A stretch of DNA of 64,000 nucleotides from DATARH01 sp035309005 (GCA_035309005.1 DATGFP010000117.1:1-64000); one strand, 5' to 3'. Positions 50,560 through 59,865 are shown, counted from the stretch's first letter. The notes: generated by a model not told the origin, from the sequence alone. Program-made: numbers and translations.

Positions 50560-51396
50560 TCAATGCGTCATCAGCACCGGTAGCGTCATGTGCTGGAAGA
50601 TCCCGCGGCTGACGCCGCCGAGCACGTATTCGCGCAGCCGCGAATGGCCGTAGGCGCCCATAACCAGCAGATCGGCGCCGAGATCGGCGGCGCGCGACAG
50701 CACCAGATCCTCGATCCCGATATCGCCGGCGGTCTCGGTCTCGGCGGTGGCCGTGATGCCGCGCCGAACCAGGGCATCGGCGACATCGCCAGCCGAGACG
50801 CTGGCGGCGCCCGCGTCGGGCGCGCCGGGCCCGACCGCGAGCACGGTCACGGCAGCGGCGTCCTGCATTACAAACATCGCGTCGTGAAGCGCTCGCGCTG
50901 CCTCGCGGCTGCCGTTCCAGGCGACGAGCACGCGCTGGCCCAGCGCTGCGAAGCTGCCGGCATAAGGCACGATCAGCACCGGGCGGCCGCATTCGAGCAC
51001 GACCCCCTCCGGCCGCAGCACCGGGGTGCCCGTGGACTCGGCGTCGGGGTTGGGCTGCCCGACTACGACCAGATCGTAAAGCGCGGCGAGCGCGGTCGCG
51101 GTGTCGGTCGGGTTGCTCTCGCGGTAAATCCAGTCTCCGGCTAGCTGGTGCTGCGCCAGCTCCTGGCGAAACGCCGCCTCGGCGCTGCTCGCCTCGGCGC
51201 GCTGTGCGTCCAGATAGGCTTCGACGAGCTGCATCCACCCCGAGAGATCGCCGTAGGCAGCTTCGGCCGGGTAGCCGCTGGCGCACAGCCCGGTAAGGCG
51301 CGCGCCGTGCGCCTTCGCTAGCGCGGCCGCCGGTGGCAGCAGCTGCGCGACGCTCGCGGCGCTATCGATCGTGACGAGGATTTCGCGGATCGCCAT
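50560..51396 (-). CDS. Tandem universal stress protein
   Basis: 278 residues with two USP folds (about 1-150 and 155-278). The second carries the ATP loop G-x2-G-x9-G: GAYGHSRLREYVLGGVSR. LVAWNGSREAARALHDAMF is the conserved start of the second domain, VLVTIDSAASV... of the first. Cytoplasmic stress factor of the UspE-like tandem class. Monocistronic, preceded by GGAGGC. Confidence 0.92.
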   Translation of the reverse strand: MAIREILVTIDSAASVAQLLPPAAALAKAHGARLTGLCASGYPAEAAYGDLSGWMQLVEAYLDAQRAEASSAEAAFRQELAQHQLAGDWIYRESNPTDTATALAALYDLVVVGQPNPDAESTGTPVLRPEGVVLECGRPVLIVPYAGSFAALGQRVLVAWNGSREAARALHDAMFVMQDAAAVTVLAVGPGAPDAGAASVSAGDVADALVRRGITATAETETAGDIGIEDLVLSRAADLGADLLVMGAYGHSRLREYVLGGVSRGIFQHMTLPVLMTH

Positions 51397-51419
51397 CGTT
51401 TGCCTCCTTCAGTGTCCCG

Positions 51420-51438
51420 GCGCGCCGTTCGGGCGCGC
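51420..51438 (-). terminator. Hairpin after the Nudix gene
   Basis: GCGCGCC (51420-51426), loop GTTCG, GGCGCGC (51432-51438), touching the stop codon of the Nudix gene at 51438. It separates the Nudix gene from the universal stress gene downstream on the same strand. No T-run. Confidence 0.45.
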
Positions 51439-52151
51439 TAGAGATCGAGCACCGCCTCCCGGCACACCTGGATCCGTCGCTTGTTGCGCACCGTGTAGAA
51501 CAACGGCGTCGCGGCAGGTGCGCTCCCGTCGCGCAAGGCTATCGCGCGACGCAGCATGAACTGGCTGACGTCGCGGAACGGCGCCAGCGGACGCCGGCCA
51601 ATCGGATGCCAGCCGACGTCTTCGAGTTCATCGGTCGACACCGGATCACCGACGACGGCGCTGCTGTCCGCAAGAAAAAAGCGGGTGTTGAAGCGGCGAA
51701 AGACTGCGGTCGGGGTGATCGCTCGCCCGACATATTCGAGCGCGTCGAGCGCCGCGGCGATGTTGCGTTCGGCATAGGCCGTCTCAATGAGGCTGAGCCC
51801 GCGCGTGGCGCCCGGCGGCGGATTAGCGGGCGCGCTGTCGGACGCTGCGGGACGGCCCACCAGCACGCCCGCCTCTTCCCAGGTTTCCCGCAACGCGGCG
51901 CGCGCGCTGTGCCGCAGCCGGGGCGGCAGCCGCTCGCCGCCGGCTTCGACGTGCCACGGCCGGCGGTCCTCGGGATCGATCGCGCCGCCCGGAAACACCC
52001 AGACCCCGGGCATGAATTTGACATGCTCCGGCCGCCGGCCGGCTAGGAGCTCGAGGCCGCGCCCCTCCCCGCGCAGCACGATCAGCGAGGCCGCATCGCG
52101 CGGCCGCACGATCGCGGGTCTGGCGCGGACCGCCTCGGAAGCGTCGTTCAT
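51438..52151 (-). CDS. Nudix hydrolase (NUDT7/8-like acyl-CoA or ADP-ribose type)
   Basis: 237 residues from ATG 52151; the frame stays open to 53300 but is the shadow of the transpeptidase gene. Nudix box split by an insertion: GGAIDPED then RAALRETWEEAGVLVG (REx2EExGx), with about 25 residues between. The FMPGVWVFPGG lead-in is typical of the group of RNA/CoA/NDP-sugar Nudix proteins found near acyl-CoA genes. Lies 17 bases after the gamma-glutamyltransferase stop. Confidence 0.9.
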   Translation of the reverse strand: MNDASEAVRARPAIVRPRDAASLIVLRGEGRGLELLAGRRPEHVKFMPGVWVFPGGAIDPEDRRPWHVEAGGERLPPRLRHSARAALRETWEEAGVLVGRPAASDSAPANPPPGATRGLSLIETAYAERNIAAALDALEYVGRAITPTAVFRRFNTRFFLADSSAVVGDPVSTDELEDVGWHPIGRRPLAPFRDVSQFMLRRAIALRDGSAPAATPLFYTVRNKRRIQVCREAVLDL

Positions 52152-52168
52152 CGCCGATGCGCCGATGG

Positions 52169-53737
52169 TCAGGCCTCTTTCCCCGGCTCGGCGATGGCGG
52201 CCGACCACGGCGACATCACGTCGGCGACGCCGTAGGCGAGCCCATCGTCGCTGCGCAGCACGAGATTGGGGCAGGCAAAATTCGACGGCCATACCGTGTG
52301 CTCGACCAGCGCCGCGCTGGCGCGCGAGGCTAGCCGCTCGCGGATCGGCTCGGACAGCCGGCGGTCGATTGCAATCCCGGTCTCGCCGCTGACGTCGATG
52401 CGCGGATGGTGTGCCGCCTCGCCCGGCGTCATCGCGAAATCGACGATGAAGCTCGCGAGCTGCACCACGGCGGCGAGAATGCGCCGCCCGCCCGACGCGC
52501 CGACCCCAAAGCGGGCGCGGCCGTCGCGCGCCGCCACCAGAGGGCACATGTTGCTCAGGGCCCGCTTGCCCGGCGCCAGCGAATTGGGGCGACCCGGCCG
52601 CGGGTCGAACCACATCACCCCATTGTTCATCAGGATGCCGGTCTGTGGCAGTACGTAGCGGCTGCCGAAGGTCGACAACAGCGTCGTCGTCAGGGCGGCG
52701 ATGCCGCCTTCGCGATCGACCGCCGTGATGTGGGTGGTGCAGCTCTCGCCCGGCGGCCGAACGTCGCCGAGGCCGGCGAGCCGCGCGTGGTAGGATTGCT
52801 GCAAGGCATCGATCAGCGTCTCGAAGTAGACCGCGTCGGGCGCCTGCGCGAAGCGCTTGCTCGACAGCCGGTCGAGCACGTCGGCCAGCGTCGGCGCCGC
52901 GGTCAGCCCGCGCGCCGCGTGCATCGAATAGTCGCGATAGGGGATTTCCAGCGACGGCACGAGACGCGCCCGGCACGCCGCCAGATCGTCCGCCGACAAG
53001 ACGCCGCCGCCCTGCCGAGCGTCCGCCGAGATCGCCGCCGCGATGTCGCCGCGATAAAAATCGTCTGGCCCGAATTCGGCAAGCCGTGTCAGCGTGTCGG
53101 CGAGGCGGCCGAGCTGCAGCGCCGGCGCCTCGCCGTTCGGCGGGCTTACCGGCGGCAGGTCGCCCGGCAGCCAGACCCGCCGGCTTTCCTCGTAGCGCCG
53201 CAGATCCTGGGCCGCGCTCGCGGTCTTCAGGGTCACCCACCAGTCGACCGGCAGCCCCTGGCGGGCCAATGCCACCGCCGGCGCGACAAGGTCGCGCCAC
53301 GGCGTGCGGCCGAACCGTTCGACCGCCAGCGCATAGCCGCGCACCGCGCTCGGGATCGCGAAAGAGGCTGGCCCGTGCATGTTGCGGTCGCCCTCGACCT
53401 GAGGCCAGGTGAAAAGTTCGGTGCGCGTCTCGCCGGTCAACGGATAGGCAGCCGGGTCGAGCCCCGCCGGGGAAATCGGGCCGAAATCGACGACTTCAGC
53501 GCGGCCGCCACCCGGCGGGTGGACGACCATGAAGCCAATGCCGCCGAGCCCGCTGTTCCACGGCTCGCGCACCGCGAGCGCGAAGGCGGTCGCGACCACC
53601 GCGTCAACCGCGCCACCGCCGGCCGCCAGCACCTCGGCGCCGACCGCCGCGGCCACCCCGTTCTGGGCCACGACGACGCCGCCGCGCGAGGCGGCGACCG
53701 GCTTCCTGATCACCCAGTTCTGCATCAGCTGCGGCAT
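52169..53737 (-). CDS. ggt: Gamma-glutamyltransferase family protein
   Basis: 522 residues. Ntn hydrolase that self-cleaves before a Thr: the nucleophile is Thr334/335 in GESCTTHITAVD, with the GLGGIGFMVVH N-terminal motif and late GASGGRRILAAVVQL. No signal peptide, unlike periplasmic GGT, so probably a cytoplasmic relative such as cephalosporin- or glutathione-hydrolase homologs. Stop lies 17 bases from the Nudix gene on the same strand and its start 1 base from DUF427, so all may be co-transcribed. Confidence 0.9.
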   Translation of the reverse strand: MPQLMQNWVIRKPVAASRGGVVVAQNGVAAAVGAEVLAAGGGAVDAVVATAFALAVREPWNSGLGGIGFMVVHPPGGGRAEVVDFGPISPAGLDPAAYPLTGETRTELFTWPQVEGDRNMHGPASFAIPSAVRGYALAVERFGRTPWRDLVAPAVALARQGLPVDWWVTLKTASAAQDLRRYEESRRVWLPGDLPPVSPPNGEAPALQLGRLADTLTRLAEFGPDDFYRGDIAAAISADARQGGGVLSADDLAACRARLVPSLEIPYRDYSMHAARGLTAAPTLADVLDRLSSKRFAQAPDAVYFETLIDALQQSYHARLAGLGDVRPPGESCTTHITAVDREGGIAALTTTLLSTFGSRYVLPQTGILMNNGVMWFDPRPGRPNSLAPGKRALSNMCPLVAARDGRARFGVGASGGRRILAAVVQLASFIVDFAMTPGEAAHHPRIDVSGETGIAIDRRLSEPIRERLASRASAALVEHTVWPSNFACPNLVLRSDDGLAYGVADVMSPWSAAIAEPGKEA

Positions 53738-53738
53738 C

Positions 53739-54128
53739 TCACATTACCTCGAGGGCATCGACGCGGCTCTTGTAGAAAGCGTAATAGCCGGCGAGGCCCG
53801 TCGCCTCGTCAAACGGCGCCTGGTAGGCCCAGACCGCGTTTTCGGCGGCGGTTTTGCCGCCGCCGCCGGCGACCTCGATCGTCCAGTACGAACACTCGCC
53901 CTTGAACGGGCAATAGGTATGGTGGGCGGTCGGCTGCAGCAGATCGAGCCGCACGTCCTTTTCCGGAAAGTAATGGACCGGCTGGTGGCCGGTTTCCTCG
54001 CACCGCACCGTGGCAATGCTGTCGGCGATCACGGCGCCGGCAAAGCTGACGCGCACCCGCCGCGCCTCGGGCAACAGATCGACCCGGTGCTCGGGCTTGG
54101 TGGCATAACCGGGAGCGGGATTGGCCAT
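53739..54128 (-). CDS. DUF427 domain protein
   Basis: 129 residues with an AGGAGGG ribosome site. DUF427 hallmarks: VRVSFAGAVIADSIATVRCE, GHQPVHYFPEKDVRLDLL, THHTYCPFKGECSYW-like core (AHHTYCPFKGECSYWTI) and a C-terminal YYAFYKSRVDAL. Cytoplasmic; function unknown, sometimes fused to aminotransferase-like proteins. One base before the gamma-glutamyltransferase start, so an operon. Confidence 0.93.
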   Translation of the reverse strand: MANPAPGYATKPEHRVDLLPEARRVRVSFAGAVIADSIATVRCEETGHQPVHYFPEKDVRLDLLQPTAHHTYCPFKGECSYWTIEVAGGGGKTAAENAVWAYQAPFDEATGLAGYYAFYKSRVDALEVM

Positions 54129-54143
54129 CTATCCCTCCTCTTT

Positions 54144-54437
54144 TCAGCGGATCGTTTCGGATGGCGGCGCCTGGTTGCGGTGCGGCGCCGGCCGCTGCCC
54201 GCCGCACTGGAACGAGGCAAGGCAGCTTTCATGCAGCTGCGGATCGGTCACGGGACCGCATTCCTGGGCGATCCGCTTGGCGCGAAAGGCCGGGTTGGAG
54301 CACAGCAGCTGCTCATATTGCTGGCTTTCGCGGACGTTTTGTTGGGCACCCTGGTTGGCGTCCGATTGCGCCCAGGCGGCACCCGACGCGACGATCAGCG
54401 CAACCCCGGCAAGAGAGGTCAAATAGCCCCGACGCAT
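54144..54437 (-). CDS. Small exported protein, 97 aa
   Basis: 97 residues. Signal peptide of residues 1-23 ending AWA-QSD. The mature region has four cysteines (LLCSN, QECGP, ESCLAS, FQCGG), enough for two disulfides, and Gln-rich segments. No family recognised. Fifteen bases before the DUF427 gene on the same strand and 40 after the SDR gene, so part of the same transcript is likely. Confidence 0.75.
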   Translation of the reverse strand: MRRGYLTSLAGVALIVASGAAWAQSDANQGAQQNVRESQQYEQLLCSNPAFRAKRIAQECGPVTDPQLHESCLASFQCGGQRPAPHRNQAPPSETIR

Positions 54438-54477
54438 GGCTCAGCTCCTGGTTTTTTGGTCCCCTTGGGGTGGCGGG

Positions 54478-55236
54478 TCAGCCAACCATCGTCAACCCGC
54501 CGCTGACGCTCAACACCTGGCCGGTGATGTAATCGGACCGCCGGCCGAGAAAAAACATTACCGCCTCGGCGATCTCCTCGGGCTGCGCGATGCGGCGGAA
54601 CGGGATCGCCCGGGTCAGCGCCTCGCGCATCCGCTCCGGTTGGCGCTGGAACAGCGGCGTATCGGTCGGGCCCGGACAGACGCAATTGACATTGATATGG
54701 TAGCGCGCCAGTTCGCGCGCCAGTGATTTGGTGAAGGCGATGAGGCCGCCCTTGGCCGCCGCATAGACCGTCTCGCCGGTGCTGCCGACGCGGCCGGCGT
54801 CGCTCGCGATGTTGACGATCTTGCCGGCTTGCGCGACGACCATCGACGACAGTAGCGCGCGGCTCAGGCGCACCGCGCCCAACAGGTTGATCTGGATCAG
54901 CTGGTCCCACATCTCCGGCGGATTTTCGAGAAACGGCTGGATGCGGTCCCAGCCGGCGCCGTTGACCAGCCCGTCGACCTGTCCATCGAAGATTGCGGCC
55001 CGCGCCGCGACCGCCGCCGCAAAATCCTCGATCGCCCCGGGCTGCGTCAGGTCGAGCGGCAGGAACTCGATGGCGAGCCCGTCGCGCGCCGCTTCCTCGG
55101 CAACCGCATGCCCGCCCGCTTCGTCGATATCGCCGACAAACACCCGCGCCCCTTCGTGCGCCAGAAGGCGCGCGGTCGCCCTGCCGATACCCGACGCGCC
55201 GCCGGTGACGACGACGGTGCGGTCCTCCATCTCCAT
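54478..55236 (-). CDS. SDR-family dehydrogenase (2-hydroxycyclohexanecarboxyl-CoA/BadH-like)
   Basis: 252 residues. VVVTGGASGIGRATARLLAH, FDGQVDGLVNGAG, NIASDAGRVGSTGETVYAAA with Tyr-x3-Lys (YAAAK) and the VSGGLTMVG C-terminus common to BadH-like SDRs of aromatic-acid and acyl-CoA routes. NAD-dependent; substrate not certain. ATG 55236 preferred; ATG 55230 inside MEMED is an alternative. Divergent from the P450 pair. Confidence 0.93.
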   Translation of the reverse strand: MEMEDRTVVVTGGASGIGRATARLLAHEGARVFVGDIDEAGGHAVAEEAARDGLAIEFLPLDLTQPGAIEDFAAAVAARAAIFDGQVDGLVNGAGWDRIQPFLENPPEMWDQLIQINLLGAVRLSRALLSSMVVAQAGKIVNIASDAGRVGSTGETVYAAAKGGLIAFTKSLARELARYHINVNCVCPGPTDTPLFQRQPERMREALTRAIPFRRIAQPEEIAEAVMFFLGRRSDYITGQVLSVSGGLTMVG

Positions 55237-55382
55237 CGCGCTGCCCTTCCGAAACCCGCGCCGCGGCGATGTTCGACGCTGCCGCTGGCCGGTGTCAATC
55301 GCCTCGCGGCGGCCGCAATGTTTGCGCCCCGGGTCGAGTGCGTTACTGTCGGGGCCGCTGTTGCAGCGAACGGGGGGCCGCG

Positions 55383-56777
55383 ATGAGTGGGGCGGGGGAG
55401 GTCGAGCGACGGCCCCATCCGGCGATGCCGCCGCGGCCGGCCCGGCCGCTCTCGACCTACCGGCTGCTGCGGATCGCGCAGGCCAATTCGCTGGCGGCCT
55501 GCGATGACGAATTGTTCGACGAGCTGGTGGTCGAGCGGCGGCTTTTGAGGCGGCGGTTTTTCGTCGTCAGCGATCCCGACGGCATCCGCCGTGTGCTGCA
55601 GGACAATTATGACAATTACCCGCGCCTGACGTGGATCAGGCGGGTCTTCGAGTTCGCCTCGGGCAGCGGCATGCTGCACGCCGAGGGGACGCCGTGGCGG
55701 CAGCACCGCCGCCTGATCAACCCGACCCTCGATCACCGCGCGCTGTTGCCCGACGTGCCGATGCTGGTCGAGCTGGCCGAGGCGATGGCGCAGCACATGG
55801 CGGCGCTGCCGGCCGGGCAGGAGATCGACACCCACGAGGCTTTCCGGCACCTGATCACGCTGTCGACTGGCCACGTCTTTGCCGGCGTCGACCGCGCGCT
55901 CGACCCGATGATCGACCGCATGGGGCAGTATCCCGGGCGCTACGGCCTGATTGATTTGCTGCCGACGCCGGGCTGGCTGCGGGCGCTCGACCGCCACCGC
56001 AAAACCCGCACCGAGGCCGCCGGCTTCGCGCCGCTCCTTGACCGACTGATCGCGGAGCGCTGCAGCGCCGCCTACGCCGGCCCCCAGGATTTGTTATGGC
56101 GCTTAGCCAACGCGCGCGACCGCGAAAGCGGCGCCGGGCTCAGCCGCGCCGAACTGCACGACGAGATCCTGACCCTCGGCGCCACCTCGGCGACCTCGCT
56201 GCGCCCGCTGCCGTGGATCTGGTATCTGCTGGCGACACATCCGGGCGCCGAGGAGAAGTTGCACGGCGAGCTCGACCGGGTGCTCGGCGGGCGCGCGCCC
56301 ACCGCCGGCGACCTGCCGAAGCTCGTCTATCTGCGCCAGGTGCTCGACGAGACGATGCGGCTCTACCCGCCGCTGCCGATCATGATGATGCGCACCGCCG
56401 CGGCCGATGACGTGGTCTGTGGCCGGCGGGTGCCGCGCCGTTCGATCGTCGCGATCATGCCCTGGGTGGTGCATCGCCACCGCAAGCTGTGGCGTGACCC
56501 CGACCGCTTCGACCCGGACCGGTTCGAGCCGGCCGAAGCTGCGGCGCGGTCGCGCTATGCCTATCTGCCATTCGCCGCTGGCCCGCATGTCTGCGTCGGC
56601 GCGTCGCTGGCGATGCTGCAGCTGACGGTCGCGACGGCGGTGCTGGCGCAGCGCTTCCGCTTCCGCCTCGTCGCCGGCCGCACCGTCGAGCCGACCGCCT
56701 GGACCAACATCCGGCCACGCGACGGCATATGGATGACGGTCGAACCGCGCGTCGCCGCGGCGAGCCGCGCGGCCTGA
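55383..56777 (+). CDS. Cytochrome P450, tandem copy 1, atypical I-helix
   Basis: 464 residues from ATG 55383. C-helix heme-propionate motif WRQHRR (105-110), I-helix DEILTLGATSATSLRPLPW (260-278), K-helix ETMR, and the heme-binding FAAGPHVCVGASLA with Cys404. The I-helix lacks the usual acid before Thr (A/G-G-x-E/D-T-T reads ATSATS), so normal proton delivery for oxygen cleavage is altered. No membrane anchor, so soluble and dependent on separate redox partners, none of which is near. Forms a tandem with the next P450. Confidence 0.93.
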   Translation: MSGAGEVERRPHPAMPPRPARPLSTYRLLRIAQANSLAACDDELFDELVVERRLLRRRFFVVSDPDGIRRVLQDNYDNYPRLTWIRRVFEFASGSGMLHAEGTPWRQHRRLINPTLDHRALLPDVPMLVELAEAMAQHMAALPAGQEIDTHEAFRHLITLSTGHVFAGVDRALDPMIDRMGQYPGRYGLIDLLPTPGWLRALDRHRKTRTEAAGFAPLLDRLIAERCSAAYAGPQDLLWRLANARDRESGAGLSRAELHDEILTLGATSATSLRPLPWIWYLLATHPGAEEKLHGELDRVLGGRAPTAGDLPKLVYLRQVLDETMRLYPPLPIMMMRTAAADDVVCGRRVPRRSIVAIMPWVVHRHRKLWRDPDRFDPDRFEPAEAAARSRYAYLPFAAGPHVCVGASLAMLQLTVATAVLAQRFRFRLVAGRTVEPTAWTNIRPRDGIWMTVEPRVAAASRAA

Positions 56778-56801
56778 TTGGTGGCACTGCCGGCGACGGC
56801 C

Positions 56802-58160
56802 ATGCCAGAGGCCGCGCTGCCGCGCATGGCGATGCCGCCGCGACCGGCCCGGCCGCTCTCGACTTTCGCGCTGTTGCGTACCCTGCCGGCAAATTCGCTC
56901 GCCGCCTGCGACGACGCGCTGTTCGACGAACTCTTCGTCGCGCGCCGCTATCTGTGGCGCCGCGTCTTCGTGGTCAGCGACCCTGACGGCATCCGGCGGG
57001 TATTGCAGGACAATACCGACAATTACCTGCGGGTCTCGCCGGTGCGTCGCGCCTTCGAGTTCAGCGCGCAGGGCGGCATGGTGTGCCTCGAGGGCGAAGC
57101 CTGGTGGCGGCATCGCCGCATCATCAACCCGGCGCTGGACCACCGCGCGTTGCGCCCCGACCTGCCGACGCTGATCCGGCTGACCGAGGCGGCGGCCGAG
57201 CATCTGGCCGCGCTGCCGCCGGGCCAGCCGTTCGAGATCGGCCGCACCCTGACCCATCTCTTGACTCGCACCAGTGGCTGGGTGTTTGCCGGGAACGAGC
57301 CCGAGATCGACGCGATGCTGGTGCGGATGGGGCGCTATCCGGAAAAATACGGCGTCTTCGACCTCTTGCCGCTGCCGCGCCGGCTGCGCTTCGTCGACCG
57401 CTGGCGCCGCAGCCGGGCCGGTCCGGAGACCTATTACGCCCTGCTCGACCGCCTGATCGCCAAGCGCCGGAGCGCCGATTACCGCGGCGGCCGGGACCTG
57501 CTATGGCGCCTCGCCAACACGCCGGATCGCCAGACCGGGCAGCATCTGAGCGACGCGGAAATCCGCGACGAGGTGCTGACCCTGGCCGCGACCGCGGCGA
57601 CGCCGCTGCGGCCGATGATGTGGCTGTGGTACCTGCTGGCGCTGCACCCCGAGGTCGAGCAGCGTCTGCACGTCGAACTCGCCGAGGTTCTCGGCGGCGG
57701 CTCGCCCGCTCCCGAGGATCTTGGTCGCCTGGTTTACCTGCGCCAGGTGCTGGACGAGACGATGCGGCTCTACCCGCCATTGCCGCTGACGCTACGAAGC
57801 GCGGCGGCCGACGATATGGTTTGCGGCCACCGCGTGCCGCGGGGCTCTGTGGTGGCGATCATCCCGTGGGTCGTCCACCGTCACCGCCGGCTGTGGCAGC
57901 ACCCCGAGCGCTTCGATCCCGAGCGTTTCGCGCCCGAGCGGACGAGCGCGCGGCCGCGCTACTCCTATTTGCCGTTCGGGGTCGGGCCGCATGTCTGCCC
58001 GGGCGCCGCGCTGGCATTGAACGAAGTCTTGATCGCGGTCGCCGTCCTGGCGCAGCGCTTCCGCTTCCGCCTGGTGCCCGACCAGCAGGTGGAGCCGGTC
58101 GCCTGGACGACGCTGCGGGCCCGCCGCGGCATCCAGGTCACCCTCGAACCGCGCCGCTAG
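56802..58160 (+). CDS. Cytochrome P450, tandem copy 2, atypical I-helix
   Basis: 452 residues from ATG 56802; TTG 56778, directly after the previous stop, or GTG 56781 are possible starts. Clearly paralogous to copy 1 along its whole length (AMPPRPARPLST, VVSDPDGIRRVLQDN, ILT-type I-helix, FRFRLV end). C-helix WRHRRIINPALDH, K-helix ETMR, heme motif FGVGPHVCPGAAL with the Cys ligand at about 399. I-helix reads ATAATP: the acid is again missing and the second Thr is Pro. Same operon as copy 1 and the radical SAM gene. Confidence 0.92.
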   Translation: MPEAALPRMAMPPRPARPLSTFALLRTLPANSLAACDDALFDELFVARRYLWRRVFVVSDPDGIRRVLQDNTDNYLRVSPVRRAFEFSAQGGMVCLEGEAWWRHRRIINPALDHRALRPDLPTLIRLTEAAAEHLAALPPGQPFEIGRTLTHLLTRTSGWVFAGNEPEIDAMLVRMGRYPEKYGVFDLLPLPRRLRFVDRWRRSRAGPETYYALLDRLIAKRRSADYRGGRDLLWRLANTPDRQTGQHLSDAEIRDEVLTLAATAATPLRPMMWLWYLLALHPEVEQRLHVELAEVLGGGSPAPEDLGRLVYLRQVLDETMRLYPPLPLTLRSAAADDMVCGHRVPRGSVVAIIPWVVHRHRRLWQHPERFDPERFAPERTSARPRYSYLPFGVGPHVCPGAALALNEVLIAVAVLAQRFRFRLVPDQQVEPVAWTTLRARRGIQVTLEPRR

Positions 58161-58242
58161 ACGCCCCCCGCATTAACCCCGACATCGCGCCGCCGCTTCG
58201 GCTATCATCGCGGCCGGTCCCGGTCAGACAGCGGAAATCCTC

Positions 58243-59865
58243 ATGGCCGACATCGTACTGATCAATCCGCGTTTCTACCCGACCTATTGGGGCCTCGATT
58301 ACGCCCTGCCGATGTTCCGCAAGCAAGCGCTGCTGCCGCCGATGAACCTGGCGCTGCTGGCGGCGCTGACCCCGCCCGAGCACCGGGTCACGATCATCGA
58401 CGAGAATGTCGAAGCGATCGATTTCGCGCGCTGCGCCAGGGCCGACATCGTCGGCGTCACCGGCATGGCGGTGCAGCGTATGCGGATGGCCGAGATCATC
58501 GGGGAATTGAAGGCGCGCGGCGTCTTTGTCGCGCTCGGTGGCCCCTGGGCGACGGTCAGCCCCGAGGATCTCGGGCCGCTGGCCGACGCCGTCTTCATCG
58601 GCGAGGCGGAGGAGACCTGGCCGCAGTTCCTCGCGGAGTGGGGCGCCGGCCGCCACCAGCCGCGCTACGAGCAGGCAGAGAAGACCGATATGGCCGTCGT
58701 ACCGGCGCCGCGCTTCGATCTCTTGAAGATGGACCGCTACCTCTACGGCAGCCTGCAGGTGTCGCGCGGCTGCCCGTTCACCTGCGAATTCTGCGACATC
58801 ATCGTGGTGTTCGGCCGCCGCCCGCGGCTCAAGAGTTCGGCGCAGGTGATCGCCGAATTGGAGAGCCTCGTCGCCAACGGGGTGCACGACGCGTTCATCG
58901 TCGACGACAACCTGATCGGCAACAAGAAGGCGATCAAGCTGATCCTGCGCGACATCATCGCCTGGCAGGAGACGCGCGGCTATCCGCTCAGCTTCGTGAC
59001 CGAAGCCTCGATCGACCTCGCCGAGGACGACGAGATGATGCGGCTGATGCTCGACGCCAACATCGACAGCGTCTTTGTCGGCATCGAATCGCCCAACGAA
59101 GAAGCGCTGCGCGAAACCAAGAAGATCCAGAATTTGACCGACCGCAGCGGCACGGCGCTGGAAAAGATTCACCGCATCCAGGAGGCCGGCATCTTTGTGT
59201 GGGGCGGCACGATCATCGGCTTCGACCACGACGACGAAAGCGTCTTCGAGTTGCACCGGGAGTTCGTCGCGCAGTCGCGCATCGCGCAGATGATCGTCCA
59301 GGTCCTCTATGCGATCCCGCAAACCCCGCTCCATAAGCGCCTCGCGGCGGAGGGCCGGCTCGACGATGGGTTCGTGATGGCGAACTGGGGCGCCGCCGCC
59401 GCGACCAACGTGGTGCCGCTGCGGCTCAGCATGGCGGCGCTGCGCGAGGGCTATCTGAAGCTGATCAGCGACCTCTATACGCCCGACGCCTTCTTCGCGC
59501 GGATGGACGCGATGTGCCTCGGCACCAAATGGCTGCCGGCGCCGGGGCGCACCAAACATCTGCGGCGGCACCGCCTGCGCTGGCTCAAGCTGCGGGCGTG
59601 GGCCGGCATCCAGACGCTCTACATCTTCGTGCAACTAATGCGTGTGGTGCCGGATGCGGAGTTGCGGCGGCAATACCGCCGACGGATCTGGCTCGCGATG
59701 AAGCGGCGCCCGAACATCCGCCTGATCCGGATCTATTGCATGACTTGCGCGGCGCACTTCCATTACGACCGGCTGATCGCGCAGATGACCGCGACGCCCC
59801 CATTCGTCGCGTCCGCCCCGGCGCCGTCGCAACCCGCGGCGGACGCCCGCGCCGCGGCGGATTAA
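58243..59865 (+). CDS. B12-binding radical SAM enzyme, HpnP/DUF4070 type
   Basis: 540 residues. N-terminal cobalamin-binding domain (about 1-140; GVTGMAVQRMRMAEII, LGGPWATVSPE), then radical SAM domain with the cluster triad Cys177, Cys181, Cys184 in SRGCPFTCEFCDI, and a DUF4070-like C-terminal region. The VDDNLIGNKKAIKL and GIESPNEEALRETKK motifs mark the group that contains the hopanoid C-2 methylase HpnP, but other methylases share it. Likely a methyltransferase that acts at unactivated carbon. Its 3' end overlaps the convergent sulfatase-type gene by 4 bases. Confidence 0.9.
   Translation: MADIVLINPRFYPTYWGLDYALPMFRKQALLPPMNLALLAALTPPEHRVTIIDENVEAIDFARCARADIVGVTGMAVQRMRMAEIIGELKARGVFVALGGPWATVSPEDLGPLADAVFIGEAEETWPQFLAEWGAGRHQPRYEQAEKTDMAVVPAPRFDLLKMDRYLYGSLQVSRGCPFTCEFCDIIVVFGRRPRLKSSAQVIAELESLVANGVHDAFIVDDNLIGNKKAIKLILRDIIAWQETRGYPLSFVTEASIDLAEDDEMMRLMLDANIDSVFVGIESPNEEALRETKKIQNLTDRSGTALEKIHRIQEAGIFVWGGTIIGFDHDDESVFELHREFVAQSRIAQMIVQVLYAIPQTPLHKRLAAEGRLDDGFVMANWGAAAATNVVPLRLSMAALREGYLKLISDLYTPDAFFARMDAMCLGTKWLPAPGRTKHLRRHRLRWLKLRAWAGIQTLYIFVQLMRVVPDAELRRQYRRRIWLAMKRRPNIRLIRIYCMTCAAHFHYDRLIAQMTATPPFVASAPAPSQPAADARAAAD

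Noticed and set aside
51438..53300. 620-codon frame joining the Nudix gene to upstream sequence
   Set aside because: The first 380 codons are a frame-shifted shadow of gamma-glutamyltransferase; the Nudix protein begins at ATG 52151.
52406..53905. 499-codon plus-strand frame opposite gamma-glutamyltransferase
   Set aside because: Shadow composition (Arg/Gln/His), no motif, crosses the 53738 gene boundary.
55269..55298. TTGACA on the minus strand as a promoter of the SDR gene
   Set aside because: The -35 is perfect but the position 17-19 bases downstream reads CGAACA/AACATC, a poor -10.
58138..59634. 498-codon minus-strand frame opposite the radical SAM gene
   Set aside because: Asp/Arg/His-rich antisense shadow; the plus strand has the CxxxCxxC cluster motif.
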